Assembly: GCF_020171745.1 (NCBI RefSeq)
Contig: NZ_JAIVAH010000022.1
Span: forward strand, 186,001-250,000
Length of the DNA: 64,000 nt
Direction of reading: 5' to 3'
DNA from: Prescottella equi
GTDB lineage: Bacteria > Actinomycetota > Actinomycetes > Mycobacteriales > Mycobacteriaceae
Positions 16,622-25,639 of this stretch are shown here, piece after piece. A program made the position numbers and the translations under genes. The first letter of the stretch is position 1; every line of letters starts with the position of its first letter. Below the pieces are notes generated by a model. That model saw nothing but the letters and a program-made list of their open reading frames with translations, was not told the origin of the DNA and ran no database searches.

Positions 16622-17665
16622 CTACGAACGCCCCCCGAACGGCCGCGCGAGGGCGGCCAAGCGGGTGATCAGGTCCTCGAGAAAAACGGACTCATCGGTA
16701 TTCCACGCAATTCGGGCATTGAGTGATCTTCCCCACAGTCCGTGCCAATCGGCGACCGTCTGCCCCCGCGTGATCCGGCCCTCGGTCTCGACGTCGACCG
16801 TGGCGGTTCGGTACGTGGCGATCGACGGATCGAGGGCGACCGCCGCCGCGAAGGGGTCGTGCAGGTGCGCGATGAATCCCTGCGCGTGGTCGCGATGGAA
16901 CTCGAAGTAGAAGCGAACCGCGTCGGAGACGTGGCGTACCAGGAGGTTCGACGCCGCGGACCGGGCCCCGGGCGGATCGGTCGCCCCGATGTCCTCGGCC
17001 GGGGTGCTGCCGGCCAGTTCCGCGAACCGTCGAACATGATCCGGTGTGAGGACGATGCGTTCGGTCAGATTCAACCCGCAGACGATCGGCGCCCGTTCGG
17101 GTGGGACGGCGGAGAACGCGGCGAACACCTCGGCGGCGGCCTCGGGGTCGACGGAGATGTTCCACTCCGCGACCGGCGTCGTGTTGCCCGGATATTCGAA
17201 GGCGCCGCCCATCACGACGAGACCCCGGAGCCGCTGGGGGAGTTCGGGATCCCGGCGGATCGCGAGCGCCAGATTCGTCAGTGGACCGGTCACGAGGCCG
17301 ACGAGTTCACCGGGCCGCTCGCGGGTCAGCTCCACCCAGGCCTCGGCCGCCGAACGTGCCGACGGTCGGAGCCCGGGGGTGGGCAGGGTGGCGTAGCCGA
17401 TGCCCTGCGGCCCGTGGGTGTCCTCGGTGGTGCGCAGCGGGGCGGACAGGGGGCCGTCGGCGCCGACCGCGACCTCGATGTCGGTGCGCCCGCACAGTTC
17501 CAGCCAGGCCAGATTGTTGGCGGCGACCTGGGCGGTCGGAACGTTGCCGGCAGTCGAGAGGATCGCGACGATCTCCGCGTCCTCGCGCGCGAGCAGGTAC
17601 AGCAGTGCGATCGAGTCGTCGATCCCGGTGTCGACGTCGACGATCAGCGGGGTGCGTTCGTTCAC
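16622..17665 (-). CDS. Inosine-uridine preferring nucleoside hydrolase family protein
   Basis: A 347-residue nucleoside hydrolase, which splits ribonucleosides into base and ribose. The Asp cluster DVDTGIDD that binds calcium is at residues 10-17, VVMGGAFEYPGN and AEWNISVDPEAA mark the middle, and HLHDPFAAAVAL near the C-terminus carries the catalytic-type His-Asp. The GTG start overlaps the stop of the upstream osmC-like gene by 4 bp (GTGA), so they are co-translated. Substrate preference (purine, pyrimidine or nucleoside-like compounds) is not visible. Its 3' end contains an ARE-like palindrome that may serve the next gene. Confidence 0.88.
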   Translation of the reverse strand: MNERTPLIVDVDTGIDDSIALLYLLAREDAEIVAILSTAGNVPTAQVAANNLAWLELCGRTDIEVAVGADGPLSAPLRTTEDTHGPQGIGYATLPTPGLRPSARSAAEAWVELTRERPGELVGLVTGPLTNLALAIRRDPELPQRLRGLVVMGGAFEYPGNTTPVAEWNISVDPEAAAEVFAAFSAVPPERAPIVCGLNLTERIVLTPDHVRRFAELAGSTPAEDIGATDPPGARSAASNLLVRHVSDAVRFYFEFHRDHAQGFIAHLHDPFAAAVALDPSIATYRTATVDVETEGRITRGQTVADWHGLWGRSLNARIAWNTDESVFLEDLITRLAALARPFGGRS

Positions 17666-18141
17666 CGCGCACCCGCCTCGACCGCCACGGTGGCACGGTG
17701 TCCGACGACGAAGTTGACCGAGCGAGCGATGAAGCACATGTCGTGCGCCTGGGCATGGAGACGTTCGGCATCCGCGACCATGGATGTTTCGGTGACCGTG
17801 ATCTGTGGGGTCAGCATCACCTCCGTGAACTGACCGGATCCATCCGGATTCATCTCCATCCGGCCGGTGGGGCGGTCGGTGTACCCGGTCACGACGATTC
17901 CCGCCTTCGCGGCCAGCGCGAGATACCAGAGCATGTGGCACTGGGACAGCGCGGCCACCAGCAGTTCCTCCGGATTCCACGCTTCCGGCACGCCTCGGAA
18001 GGCGGGATCCGCGCTGCCGTGCAGTGTCGGCTTTCCGGGGGCGGACACCGTGTGGTCGCGGTCGTACTCGCGGTATCCGGTCGTTCCGGAACCTCGGTTC
18101 CCGGTCCACTCGATGTCGAGGGCGTAGGTGTGGTCGGCCAT
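17662..18141 (-). CDS. OsmC/Ohr family peroxiredoxin-like protein
   Basis: A 159-residue OsmC-family protein. The two redox Cys motifs are visible, ALSQCHMLWYLALAA and AHDMCFIARSVNF, which in Ohr/OsmC form the catalytic pair that reduces organic hydroperoxides with thiol cofactors. The ATG at 18141 was chosen because it matches the family N-terminus; an ATG at 18159 is also in frame. It starts the pair with the nucleoside hydrolase and is divergent from the YhhN-like gene across 64 bp. Regulation is not evident. Confidence 0.85.
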   Translation of the reverse strand: MADHTYALDIEWTGNRGSGTTGYREYDRDHTVSAPGKPTLHGSADPAFRGVPEAWNPEELLVAALSQCHMLWYLALAAKAGIVVTGYTDRPTGRMEMNPDGSGQFTEVMLTPQITVTETSMVADAERLHAQAHDMCFIARSVNFVVGHRATVAVEAGAR

Positions 18142-18205
18142 GCAAGCATCATGGCTCAAACGCCGGTTCGATGGTGTCAGGGCGTCCGGGCCCTACCATG
18201 TGACG

Positions 18206-18916
18206 ATGAATTCGCAGCGGAGCCTTCCGGTTCGGGTCGTGTGGACGGTTTTCGCGCTCCTCGCGGTGGCACACCTCGCGGCCCAACTGGCCGACGCAGA
18301 CGAGACCGCAAACGTCACGCAGTGGTTCCTCATGCCGGTGCTGGCGGCGATCGTGTGGCTCTCGACATCGGTGCCGCGCGGTCGGCTGGTGACCCTCGTC
18401 CTTGTCGCGCTGGGCTTCTCGTGGCTCGGTGACACCGCCCCGGACCTGGCCGACGGTGACACGTCCTTCCTGCTGATGGTGGGCTTCTTCCTGTTGGCTC
18501 AGGTGACGTACATCGTCGCGTTCGCGCCGTACAACAGGGACGGCGTGATCCGACGGCACGCCCGGCTGGTCGCCGTCTACGTGGTCGCGGTCGTGCTGCT
18601 CGTCGTCGCGTGCGCTCCGGGCGCCGGGGCACTGCTCGTCCCCGCGCTGATCTACGGCACCGCGCTCGGGGTCATGGCGGTGCTGTCCGCCGGGCTCGGG
18701 CGCACCGCCGCGATCGGCGGCGGGTTGTTCCTGGTGTCGGACGGCATGATCGCCCTCGGCGCGTTCGCGGACTGGTTCGAGCCCCCGGCCGAGGGGTTCT
18801 GGATCATGTCCACCTACATCGTCGCGCAGGTGCTGATCGTGCTGGGCGTGCTCGCGACGGATCGCGATCACCACGCCGGCGCGTCCGTGCCCCAGGCTCT
18901 CGCCGGGAAGGGGTAG
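18206..18916 (+). CDS. YhhN/TMEM86 family membrane protein
   Basis: A 236-residue integral membrane protein with about eight hydrophobic helices. The lysoplasmalogenase-like YhhN pattern is seen in VTQWFLMPVLAAIVWLS, then LGFSWLGDTAPDL and late in the protein GLFLVSDGMIALGAF with the conserved Asp residues. Bacterial YhhN proteins are assigned to this family, but few have been tested for vinyl-ether lipid cleavage. A TACCAT -10-like box ends 6 nt upstream of the ATG, so a leaderless mRNA is plausible. Its last 49 bp overlap the end of the convergent CoA-transferase gene. Confidence 0.78.
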   Translation: MNSQRSLPVRVVWTVFALLAVAHLAAQLADADETANVTQWFLMPVLAAIVWLSTSVPRGRLVTLVLVALGFSWLGDTAPDLADGDTSFLLMVGFFLLAQVTYIVAFAPYNRDGVIRRHARLVAVYVVAVVLLVVACAPGAGALLVPALIYGTALGVMAVLSAGLGRTAAIGGGLFLVSDGMIALGAFADWFEPPAEGFWIMSTYIVAQVLIVLGVLATDRDHHAGASVPQALAGKG

Positions 18917-20130
18917 TCCGCGTACTCGGCGAACGGCGGTCGTGCCGTGGTGATCCCGTCGTGCGTGACGGCGGTGGTGGGCCCCGGAACGGCCGCGGCC
19001 GGTGGGGAAGGTCGCCGACCCGGTGCGTCGAGCAGCCACGCGGCGGTCCGGGCGAGGGCGACGTCGACCTCGCGTCCGAAGCCGTCGTCGTGGCGGCGGG
19101 CCAAGGCGTCGAGCACCCCGGACGCCAGCAGGTAACCGGACGCGTGGTCGAGGACCTGCGCGGGCAGGACGCCGGGCCGCCCGTCGCCCTCGATCAGCGC
19201 GATGCCCGACGCGGCCTGGACGATGCTGTCGAAGCCGCGCCGACGGGCCCAGGGCCCGTGGTGTCCCCACGCACAGACCCGGCCGTGGATCAGGCCGGGA
19301 CGCTGTTCGGCGGAGTCACCGATCAGGCCCTCGAGGGCGCCCGGCCGATAGCCGGTGAGCAGGATGTCCGCGCGGGACAGCAGATCCCGGAACTGTTCGA
19401 GCCCGCGGGCGTGGCGCAGGTCGAGCAGCGCCGACCGTTTCCCCTGTCCGTTCTCGAGATGCTGCCATTCGATCTCGGGCAGATTCGGTGGGTCGATCCG
19501 CAGCACGTCGGCGCCGAGGAGTGCGAGCGCGCGCGACGCGACCGGCCCGGCGATCACGCGGGTCAGGTCGAGCACCCGCACGCCGGCCAGCGGCTCCGAC
19601 GCGGTGCCCGTGAGGCGGCGGGTCAATCGGTCGGTCCGGGTGCGGACGGCCACGAGATTGCCCGACGCCGCCGCCACGCCGGGACCGCTCGACGCCCACT
19701 CCTGCTCGGTGCGGACGCGGACCGCGATCGCGTTGTTCGCGGCCGCCCGCTCCTCGACGTCTGCGGCGGGCAGGGTCGCGACGCGGCGGGCGAACTCGCC
19801 CCGTGAGCAGTCGTCGGGCAGTCCGAGGGCGTGCGTCAGGCGCGCACGGTGATGCGGGTAGTTGGCGTGGGTGCGGATCCAGCCGTCCGCGGCGTCGAAG
19901 AATCCCGACAGCTCTGCGAACCCCGCGACCGGTTCGCCGTCGCGGCGAAACATCCTGTCACCGGCGAACGAGGCCGCGATCCGCTCCGGATCGAGAGTCG
20001 CCGCGTGCGGCGCGAGTCCCGAGGCCGCCCGCACCCTGTCGGCGGCCGTGGTGAACGCGGACACCGCGAGGGCGGCGAGGTCGTACGCGGGCAGCCGTGC
20101 CGCGAGGTAGGCGTGCGTCGGGGGAGTCAC
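18868..20130 (-). CDS. Class III CoA-transferase (CaiB/BaiF family)
   Basis: A 420-residue protein. Its C-terminal two-thirds fits CaiB/BaiF CoA-transferases: LAGVRVLDLTRVIAGPVASR, then LGADVLRIDPPNLPEI, KRSALLDLRHARG and ILLTGYRPGALEGLIG. The catalytic Asp of this family normally sits in the segment after ADVxIENxRPG; the corresponding SIVQAASGIALIEG region is present but the exact Asp is unclear. The first ~180 residues are less typical and seem to be a divergent family copy of the same fold. The acyl-CoA substrate is unknown. The GTG at 20130 was chosen because sequence before it lacks family features. Confidence 0.75.
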   Translation of the reverse strand: MTPPTHAYLAARLPAYDLAALAVSAFTTAADRVRAASGLAPHAATLDPERIAASFAGDRMFRRDGEPVAGFAELSGFFDAADGWIRTHANYPHHRARLTHALGLPDDCSRGEFARRVATLPAADVEERAAANNAIAVRVRTEQEWASSGPGVAAASGNLVAVRTRTDRLTRRLTGTASEPLAGVRVLDLTRVIAGPVASRALALLGADVLRIDPPNLPEIEWQHLENGQGKRSALLDLRHARGLEQFRDLLSRADILLTGYRPGALEGLIGDSAEQRPGLIHGRVCAWGHHGPWARRRGFDSIVQAASGIALIEGDGRPGVLPAQVLDHASGYLLASGVLDALARRHDDGFGREVDVALARTAAWLLDAPGRRPSPPAAAVPGPTTAVTHDGITTARPPFAEYADYPFPARAWGTDAPAW

Positions 20131-20278
20131 GTCGTCGAGGGTAGAACCGGCGGTGCCTGTCCCACCCCGGACACGCGACTTTCCGGACTTCATTCGATTG
20201 AGGACCGAAATTGTCCGCAATTGTTCGTAACGTCGTTCCCATCGAGATCGACCCACTCCGATCGAAGGGCGAAACACC

Positions 20279-20806
20279 ATGAGCGACATCACCAGCGAAC
20301 GCGCCGACATCCTCGCGCTGCTCGACGACCAGCGTCACAACTTCCTGATCACCGTCCGCGGGATCGACGACGAGCAGGCCAGGACGCGTTCCACCGTCAG
20401 CGATCTGACGCTCGGCGGCTTGGTCAAGCATGTCACCCACACCGAACGGGACTGGGTCCGGAAGATCCTCGAGCGGGACGAGACGGCCGAGTTCGACATG
20501 GAGAGCGCGATGGGGACCTACTACATGGCCGACGGCGAGACGCTCGCCGGCCTGCTCGACGACTACCGCGAGACTGCGGAGGAGACGGCGCGGGTGGTCG
20601 CGTCGCTCGACGACCTCGATCTGCTCGTCCCGCTGCCGACCGCGCCGTGGGCTCCGGAACGCGAGTGGTGGACCGCACGCCGGGTACTGCTGCATGTCCT
20701 GCGCGAGACCTCGCACCATTCGGGTCACGCGGACATCATCCGCGAGTCGCTGGACGGCGCGAACACGACGATGCAGATGGGGGCCGACGCCGGCATGGAG
20801 TTCTGA
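20279..20806 (+). CDS. DinB-like (DUF664) protein
   Basis: A 175-residue four-helix DinB/YfiT-type protein, DUF664 branch. The metal-ligand pattern is visible: VKHVTHTERDW (first His), then VLLHVLRETSHHSGHADIIRE (last His motif). DinB-fold proteins bind divalent metals; some are thiol-dependent S-transferases using mycothiol or bacillithiol, which suits an actinobacterium, but this has not been shown for DUF664. A repeat region with two AATTGT copies lies 60-80 bp upstream. Confidence 0.83.
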   Translation: MSDITSERADILALLDDQRHNFLITVRGIDDEQARTRSTVSDLTLGGLVKHVTHTERDWVRKILERDETAEFDMESAMGTYYMADGETLAGLLDDYRETAEETARVVASLDDLDLLVPLPTAPWAPEREWWTARRVLLHVLRETSHHSGHADIIRESLDGANTTMQMGADAGMEF

Positions 20807-20887
20807 CGTCGGCGAACCCGCACCCCGGGTGGGTGCGCGCGGTCATACTGGTCCGAGACCGGCCTCGACGTGAGGAGGACGACGACC

Positions 20888-21757
20888 ATGTGTCGACTGT
20901 TCGGAATGTCCGCGGCCCCGCACCGGGTGCACGCCACCTTCTGGTTGCTCGACGCGCAGGACAGCCTCGCGCAGCAGAGCCGGCGGATGCCGGACGGCAC
21001 CGGGCTGGGCACGTTCGCCGAGGACGGAACGCCGCGTCTGGAGAAGCAGCCCGTCGCCGCCTACGAGGACAGCCGGTTCGCGTGGGAGGCCAAGGAGCGC
21101 GAGTCCACCACGTTCGTCGCGCACGTGCGCTACGCGACCACCGGCGCGAACAATCTCGCCGACACGCACCCGTTCGAGCAGAAGGGCAGACTGTTCGCGC
21201 ACAACGGGGTGATCGAGGACCTGCCGGCGCTCGAGGCGGAACTCGGCGACTACCGCGATCTGGTGCAGGGGGACACCGACTCCGAGCGGTACTTCGCACT
21301 GATCACCCGGCACATCGACGAGAACGACGGTGACGTGGCCGCCGGAATCGCGGGCGCCGTCGGCTGGATCGCCGACAACCTCCGGATGCTCTCGATCAAT
21401 TTCGTCCTGACCGAGGCGGACCAGATGTGGGCGTTCCGCTACCCCGACACCGACGACCTGATGGTGCTGCGACGCCGAGCGGGCGGACCCAGCGGGCGCC
21501 GGCACCTCGATCACTCCAGCGCGGCCGGCACCGTGAGGGCGCGGTCGAGCGCACTCGCGACGTTGCCGGCGGTCGTGGTCGCGACCGAGCAGATGGACGA
21601 GGACCCCGACTGGGAGTCGCTGTGTCCGGGCGAGCTGCTCCACGTGGGACCGAACCAGGAAGTGACCCGGACCATGATCCGCGAGAGCGCGCCGAAGTAT
21701 CGGCTCACCCTCGCGGACCTGTCGGCGCGGGCCGCGTCGTCGCAGAGCGGGGACTGA
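20888..21757 (+). CDS. Class II glutamine amidotransferase (EgtC/YafJ-like)
   Basis: A 289-residue protein. The N-terminal Cys nucleophile follows the initiator Met (MCRLFGMSAAP), and FVAHVRYATTG, HPFEQKGRLFAHNGVIEDL and later motifs follow those of class II glutamine amidotransferases. The AGGAGG ribosome site at 20873-20878 fixes the ATG at 20888. The family includes EgtC of ergothioneine synthesis and stand-alone YafJ-type proteins; the absence of other egt genes nearby argues for the latter. It is convergent with the saccharopine-dehydrogenase-like gene, stops separated by 3 bp. Confidence 0.87.
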   Translation: MCRLFGMSAAPHRVHATFWLLDAQDSLAQQSRRMPDGTGLGTFAEDGTPRLEKQPVAAYEDSRFAWEAKERESTTFVAHVRYATTGANNLADTHPFEQKGRLFAHNGVIEDLPALEAELGDYRDLVQGDTDSERYFALITRHIDENDGDVAAGIAGAVGWIADNLRMLSINFVLTEADQMWAFRYPDTDDLMVLRRRAGGPSGRRHLDHSSAAGTVRARSSALATLPAVVVATEQMDEDPDWESLCPGELLHVGPNQEVTRTMIRESAPKYRLTLADLSARAASSQSGD

Positions 21758-21760
21758 CGG

Positions 21761-23011
21761 TCAGGCGCGTCGGGCCCGGATCTCGACGCCCGCGGCGCGC
21801 AGACGGTCCGTCAGGACGTCGCCCATCGCGATCGCGGGGGTGAGGACACCGGCCCGGTCGGGCAGGTCGCCGCGCTGCAGCGCGAGCGCGAGCGCCGACT
21901 CGCCGAACATGACGGCCGTCGCCGCATACCCGGGATCGCCCTGCGCCGCCACCCGGGCCGTGTAGCGCGCGCCCGACGTGGTGTTTCCGTACAGGTCGAT
22001 CGTGAAGTGACCGTTGCGACGTGCCTTCTCGTTGGGCCCGTCGCCCGGCTTGGGCAGCACCCGATCGAGCAGCCAGCGTGTCGGCGGGAACAGCAGTCCC
22101 GCGACGAGAGCCCCCATGCCCGCGGCGATCCCGCCGGCGATGACCGGGGACGCGAACGACGACCCGACGTTCATCACCTCGCGGTAGCGAAACTGCTTGC
22201 CGTATGCGTAGCCGGACAGTGCGTTGGACCGGCGGACCACGCGCGAGTTGGGGAGCCCCATGAAGAACGGCGCCTTCCAACCGGACAGCCCAGGCGCGAT
22301 GTCCGACCCGCGGACGAGCGCCATGTCGGGTTGGCGTCCGAGGTCCGGCTCGGCCGCGCGATCCGGGCTGAGCGAGTACGGCGACACCGTGATCCGGCGC
22401 ATGTCGGCGTCGCGCTTGGTGACGTCGAGTTGGGTGCGCAGCGAATCGATCGTGCCGCCGCTGATGCCGCCGCGGACCGACGTCACCACCAGCGTCGTGT
22501 CGGTGAGATCGCCCGCGCCGTCCGCCTGGACCTGCCGGTGCAGGACGTGCACGCCGAGGTCCGACGGAATCGAGTCGAACCCGCACGAGTGCACGATGCG
22601 CGCCCCGCTCGCGACGGCCGTGTCGTGGAAGCGGTCGATGCTCTCCCGCGTGAACGGTGTCTCCCCGGTGAGATCGACGTAGTCGGTGCCTGCTTCCGCG
22701 CACGCACCGACGAGCGGCAGACCGTACTTGGCGTACGGGCCGACGGTCGTCGCGACGACGTGCGTCGCGGCGGCGAGGTCCCGCAGCGACTGCTCGTCGT
22801 TCGCGTCCGCCCGCAGAAGGGGCCACTGCGCGGCTGCCGGACCGAGTCCCGCGCGGATCCGCTCGAGGCGGTCGATCGAGCGGCCCGCCAGGCCGATGCG
22901 GGTGCCGGCCGGGGCGTGGTTCGCCAGGTACTCGGCCACCAGGCGGCCGACGAAGCCGGTGGCGCCGTAGACGACGACGTCGAGCGTGCGCGTGCGCTGT
23001 TCGGAGGTCAT
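21761..23011 (-). CDS. Saccharopine dehydrogenase-like oxidoreductase (trans-acting enoyl reductase type)
   Basis: A 416-residue protein with an N-terminal Rossmann fold (VVVYGATGFVGRLVAEYLA) and features of the mycobacterial family related to saccharopine dehydrogenase and the trans-acting enoyl reductase: VVATTVGPYAKYG, CAEAGTDYVDLTGE and HSCGFDSIPSDLGV. A hydrophobic stretch (about residues 295-320) suggests membrane association. In mycobacteria, related proteins act in phenolic lipid synthesis, but others have no known role, so a lipid-related reduction is only a guess. Confidence 0.85.
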   Translation of the reverse strand: MTSEQRTRTLDVVVYGATGFVGRLVAEYLANHAPAGTRIGLAGRSIDRLERIRAGLGPAAAQWPLLRADANDEQSLRDLAAATHVVATTVGPYAKYGLPLVGACAEAGTDYVDLTGETPFTRESIDRFHDTAVASGARIVHSCGFDSIPSDLGVHVLHRQVQADGAGDLTDTTLVVTSVRGGISGGTIDSLRTQLDVTKRDADMRRITVSPYSLSPDRAAEPDLGRQPDMALVRGSDIAPGLSGWKAPFFMGLPNSRVVRRSNALSGYAYGKQFRYREVMNVGSSFASPVIAGGIAAGMGALVAGLLFPPTRWLLDRVLPKPGDGPNEKARRNGHFTIDLYGNTTSGARYTARVAAQGDPGYAATAVMFGESALALALQRGDLPDRAGVLTPAIAMGDVLTDRLRAAGVEIRARRA

Positions 23012-23052
23012 ACGACGACCCTACTAGCGGGTAAGAATTCGTGCGAGGTATG

Positions 23053-23431
23053 TCACACCGGGGCGCTGCGCCGGGAATCGTGGTGCCGGAGCAGCACGAA
23101 CCCGATCCACGACGCCAGCACACACGCGGCGACGAGCGCGCGGACCAGGTCGACGGCGTTCGTCGGATAGATCACACCCGTCAGGTAGTGCGCGATGAAG
23201 CCCTCCGACGGGAGTTGCTGCTCGCCGGCCTTCTCGCGGGCCCAGTTCTCGAGGTGCGTCAGCGGGCAGTCGATCCCGACCAGTACCGTGCTGAACCCCC
23301 ACAGGACGGCCGCGACGTGCAACCAAAATGGTCCGCCGCCAGCGCCACGCGAGGAACCCGCCCACCACGACGTAGCCGAGGAACGCCAGGTGAACGAGCA
23401 CCGTGGCGTCCACGAGAATCCGATACGGCAC
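23053..23431 (-). pseudogene. DUF2784 membrane protein gene broken by a 1-bp frameshift
   Basis: The N-terminal part (MPYRILVDATVLVHLAFLGY, then FLAWRWRRTI) lies in one frame from 23431, and the C-terminal part (WLHVAAVLWGFSTVLVGIDC, then PLTHLENWAREKAGE and HYLTGVIYP) lies in another, ending at 23053. Together they give a full DUF2784 protein of about 125 residues with two or three membrane helices. The switch falls at the A run 23325-23328 (T run on the coding strand); removing one base restores a continuous frame RRTIWLHVAA. This could be a sequencing error or a real mutation. Confidence 0.8.
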
Positions 23432-23488
23432 CGTGCCACCTCCCCGGCGAGTCGGGACGGATCTTCGGGCGTGGGGCCTGGACCCAGG

Positions 23489-23884
23489 CTACTGCGGTTC
23501 CTTGACTACCAGCACCGGAACGTCGACCTCGAGTAGGATGCGCTGCAGCGACCGTTCGAGCAGGAACTTGCCGATCGGCGACATCCGTTTGCTGCCCGCC
23601 ACGAAGAGTCCCGCGCCGCAGTCGGTGACGAGGTCGACGAGAGCACCGACGCGGTCGCCGCTGTGCTCCGACGTTCGCAGTTCCCACGGGGAACCACCGA
23701 CGCCGCCACTGTCGAGCACGTTCTGCACCTCCGCCCGCACGGCCTCGAGGTCGGTGTCGGTGCCCGCGTCGTCGAGCACCTGCAACACCAGCAGTTGCTC
23801 GCGGCGCTGCATCGCCTCCCGCGCGGCGTACACCATGGCCACACGGCCTTCCGGGCTGTCGCTGTGTGCAACGGCAATCGCCAT
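23489..23884 (-). CDS. Universal stress protein (UspA family)
   Basis: A 131-residue small Usp protein. It starts MAIAVAHSDSPEGRVAMVYA, with an Asp at the ligand position after the first strand, and ends VAGSKRMSPIGKFLLERSLQ, then VDVPVLVVKEP, which corresponds to the nucleotide-binding tail of ATP-binding Usps, though the usual G-2x-G-9x-G(S/T) spacing is loose here. A GGAGG site precedes the ATG at 23884; the longer frame has no such site. It lies between the broken DUF2784 gene and an SDR gene on the same strand. Confidence 0.85.
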   Translation of the reverse strand: MAIAVAHSDSPEGRVAMVYAAREAMQRREQLLVLQVLDDAGTDTDLEAVRAEVQNVLDSGGVGGSPWELRTSEHSGDRVGALVDLVTDCGAGLFVAGSKRMSPIGKFLLERSLQRILLEVDVPVLVVKEPQ

Positions 23885-23975
23885 CAAGCCTCCAGGGCGG
23901 GGAGTGATCGGTACGCCAACCCAGTATCCCCGCTCCGCGGCGGAAACCGGGTGTGGCACACGTCGCTCTACCGGG

Positions 23976-25430
23976 TCACCAGGGTGACGGCTGGAAATCC
24001 TTGAGGAAGCACCCGTAGAGGTCGACGCCCGCCTCGCCCTGCACGATCGGGTCGTAGACGCGGGCCGCGCCGTCCACCAGATCGAGCGGGGCGTGGAAGC
24101 CCTCGTCGGCCAGGCGCAGCTTGGTGTAGTGCGGCCGCTCGTCGGTGATCCAGCCGGTGTCGACGGCCGTCATGAGGATGCCGTCGTCGAGCATCTCCTT
24201 GGCGCTCGTGCGGGTCAGCATGTTCAGGGCGGCCTTCGCCATGTTGGTGTGCGGGTGGCCGGGCCCCTTGTAGGCGCGGCTGAACTGGCCCTCCATCGCG
24301 GACACGTTCACCACGTACTTGCGCCGGGCCGCGGCCGCCGCCATCGACGGGCGGAGGCGGGAGACGAGGATGAACGGTGCAACCGAGTTGCACAGCTGCA
24401 CCTCGAGCAGCTCGATCGGGTCGACCTCGCCGACCGTCTGCACCCAGCTGTTGGAGTGCGCGAGATCGGGCAGCAGGCCGCCGGCGTCGATCGCCACACC
24501 CTGCTCGATCCGGGCCGGGGTCGCGGAGCCGGCGACGAGGGCGAGCGAGCTCACCTCGTCGGCGGTCAGGTTCGAGGACGCCGCCAGGGCCGCCGTGGAC
24601 AGCGATCCGGCCAGGGCGGCCGGGTGCGCCTCGCTGGTCTTGCCGAACGTCACGACGTCGGGCAGCTCGCCGGCCGGCAGCGGACCCGTCTCGGCGTCCG
24701 CGAGCGCACTGTAGGCGCCGGGGGAGCGGCGCACCGTCTGCGCGGCGTTGTTGATGAGGATGTCCAGGGGACCCTGCGCCGCAACGGAATCGGCGAGTGC
24801 GACGACCTGCGCGGGATCACGCAGATCGATGCCGACCACCCGCAGACGGTGGATCCAGTCGGCGCTGTCCTCCATCGCCTTGAACCGCCGGATGGCGTCG
24901 TTCGGGAAGCGGGTGGTGATCGTCAGGTGCGCGCCGTCGCGGAGCAGGCGCAACGCGATGTACATGCCGATCTTGGCGCGGCCACCGGTGAGCAGGGCCC
25001 GCCGGCCGGTGAGATCCGTGCTCTGGTCCCGCTTCGCGTGGCTGCTCGCCGCGCAGTCCGGGCACAGCTGGTGGTAGAAGGCGTCCACCTGGGTGTACCG
25101 CTGCTTGCAGATGTAGCACGGCCGCGGGCGGATGAGCGTGCCCGCGGAGGCGCCGGCGGTGTTCGACGTCAGGAGAATGCCCGCGGTCTCGTCGTCGATA
25201 CGGTCGGGCGATCCGGTCGCGGTGGCCGCAACCACCGCGCGATCGGCCTCGGACACCGCGTCACGCGTCTCGTTCCGGCGCTTGCGCTTGAGCTTCTTGA
25301 ACAAGTTTCCGACGGCACGCTGCAGCGTGACGGAGTCGGGGTGGTCGGCGTCGAGCGCGGATGCCTCCGACAGCACCCGCAGGCAGACGTCGAGGTCGGC
25401 GGGATCGATACTCGTCAACGGTTGTGCCAT
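23976..25430 (-). CDS. Atypical short-chain dehydrogenase with N-terminal zinc ribbon
   Basis: A 484-residue protein, much longer than a normal SDR. The first ~100 residues form a separate helical region, then C105-x2-C108 and C123-x2-C126 form a probable zinc ribbon (CYICKQ and LCPDC). The SDR part begins ALLTGGRAKIGMYIALRLL (about 145-163) with a Rossmann Gly motif and has DILINNAAQT. The catalytic YxxxK is replaced by TNMAK, so the usual active-site Tyr is missing, while Ser is present in VVNVSAMEG. It may be a binding or regulatory protein, or use a different residue for catalysis. Function unknown. Confidence 0.8.
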   Translation of the reverse strand: MAQPLTSIDPADLDVCLRVLSEASALDADHPDSVTLQRAVGNLFKKLKRKRRNETRDAVSEADRAVVAATATGSPDRIDDETAGILLTSNTAGASAGTLIRPRPCYICKQRYTQVDAFYHQLCPDCAASSHAKRDQSTDLTGRRALLTGGRAKIGMYIALRLLRDGAHLTITTRFPNDAIRRFKAMEDSADWIHRLRVVGIDLRDPAQVVALADSVAAQGPLDILINNAAQTVRRSPGAYSALADAETGPLPAGELPDVVTFGKTSEAHPAALAGSLSTAALAASSNLTADEVSSLALVAGSATPARIEQGVAIDAGGLLPDLAHSNSWVQTVGEVDPIELLEVQLCNSVAPFILVSRLRPSMAAAAARRKYVVNVSAMEGQFSRAYKGPGHPHTNMAKAALNMLTRTSAKEMLDDGILMTAVDTGWITDERPHYTKLRLADEGFHAPLDLVDGAARVYDPIVQGEAGVDLYGCFLKDFQPSPW

Positions 25431-25639
25431 CGGTTTGTAGCTCAGTCCTGATCTCGTGCGGTGGCCGGATGCCCGTGCGGGTGGGCCGACCGGACATTCT
25501 ACCGAGTCCCGGACCGGCGATTCGCGGTCGCCGGGCTGGTGACACGGCGCCCCCGTCGGAGGAGCATTTGAGATACCAGGGGGACTGCCCCCGGGGCAGC
25601 CTCCCGCTCGAGATATGACACTCGAGGAGGGTGAGGACA

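Noticed and set aside
23024-23439. Programmed frameshift in the DUF2784 gene
   Set aside because: No slippery heptamer with a downstream pseudoknot is evident, and the family is normally a single frame; a mutation or sequencing error is simpler.
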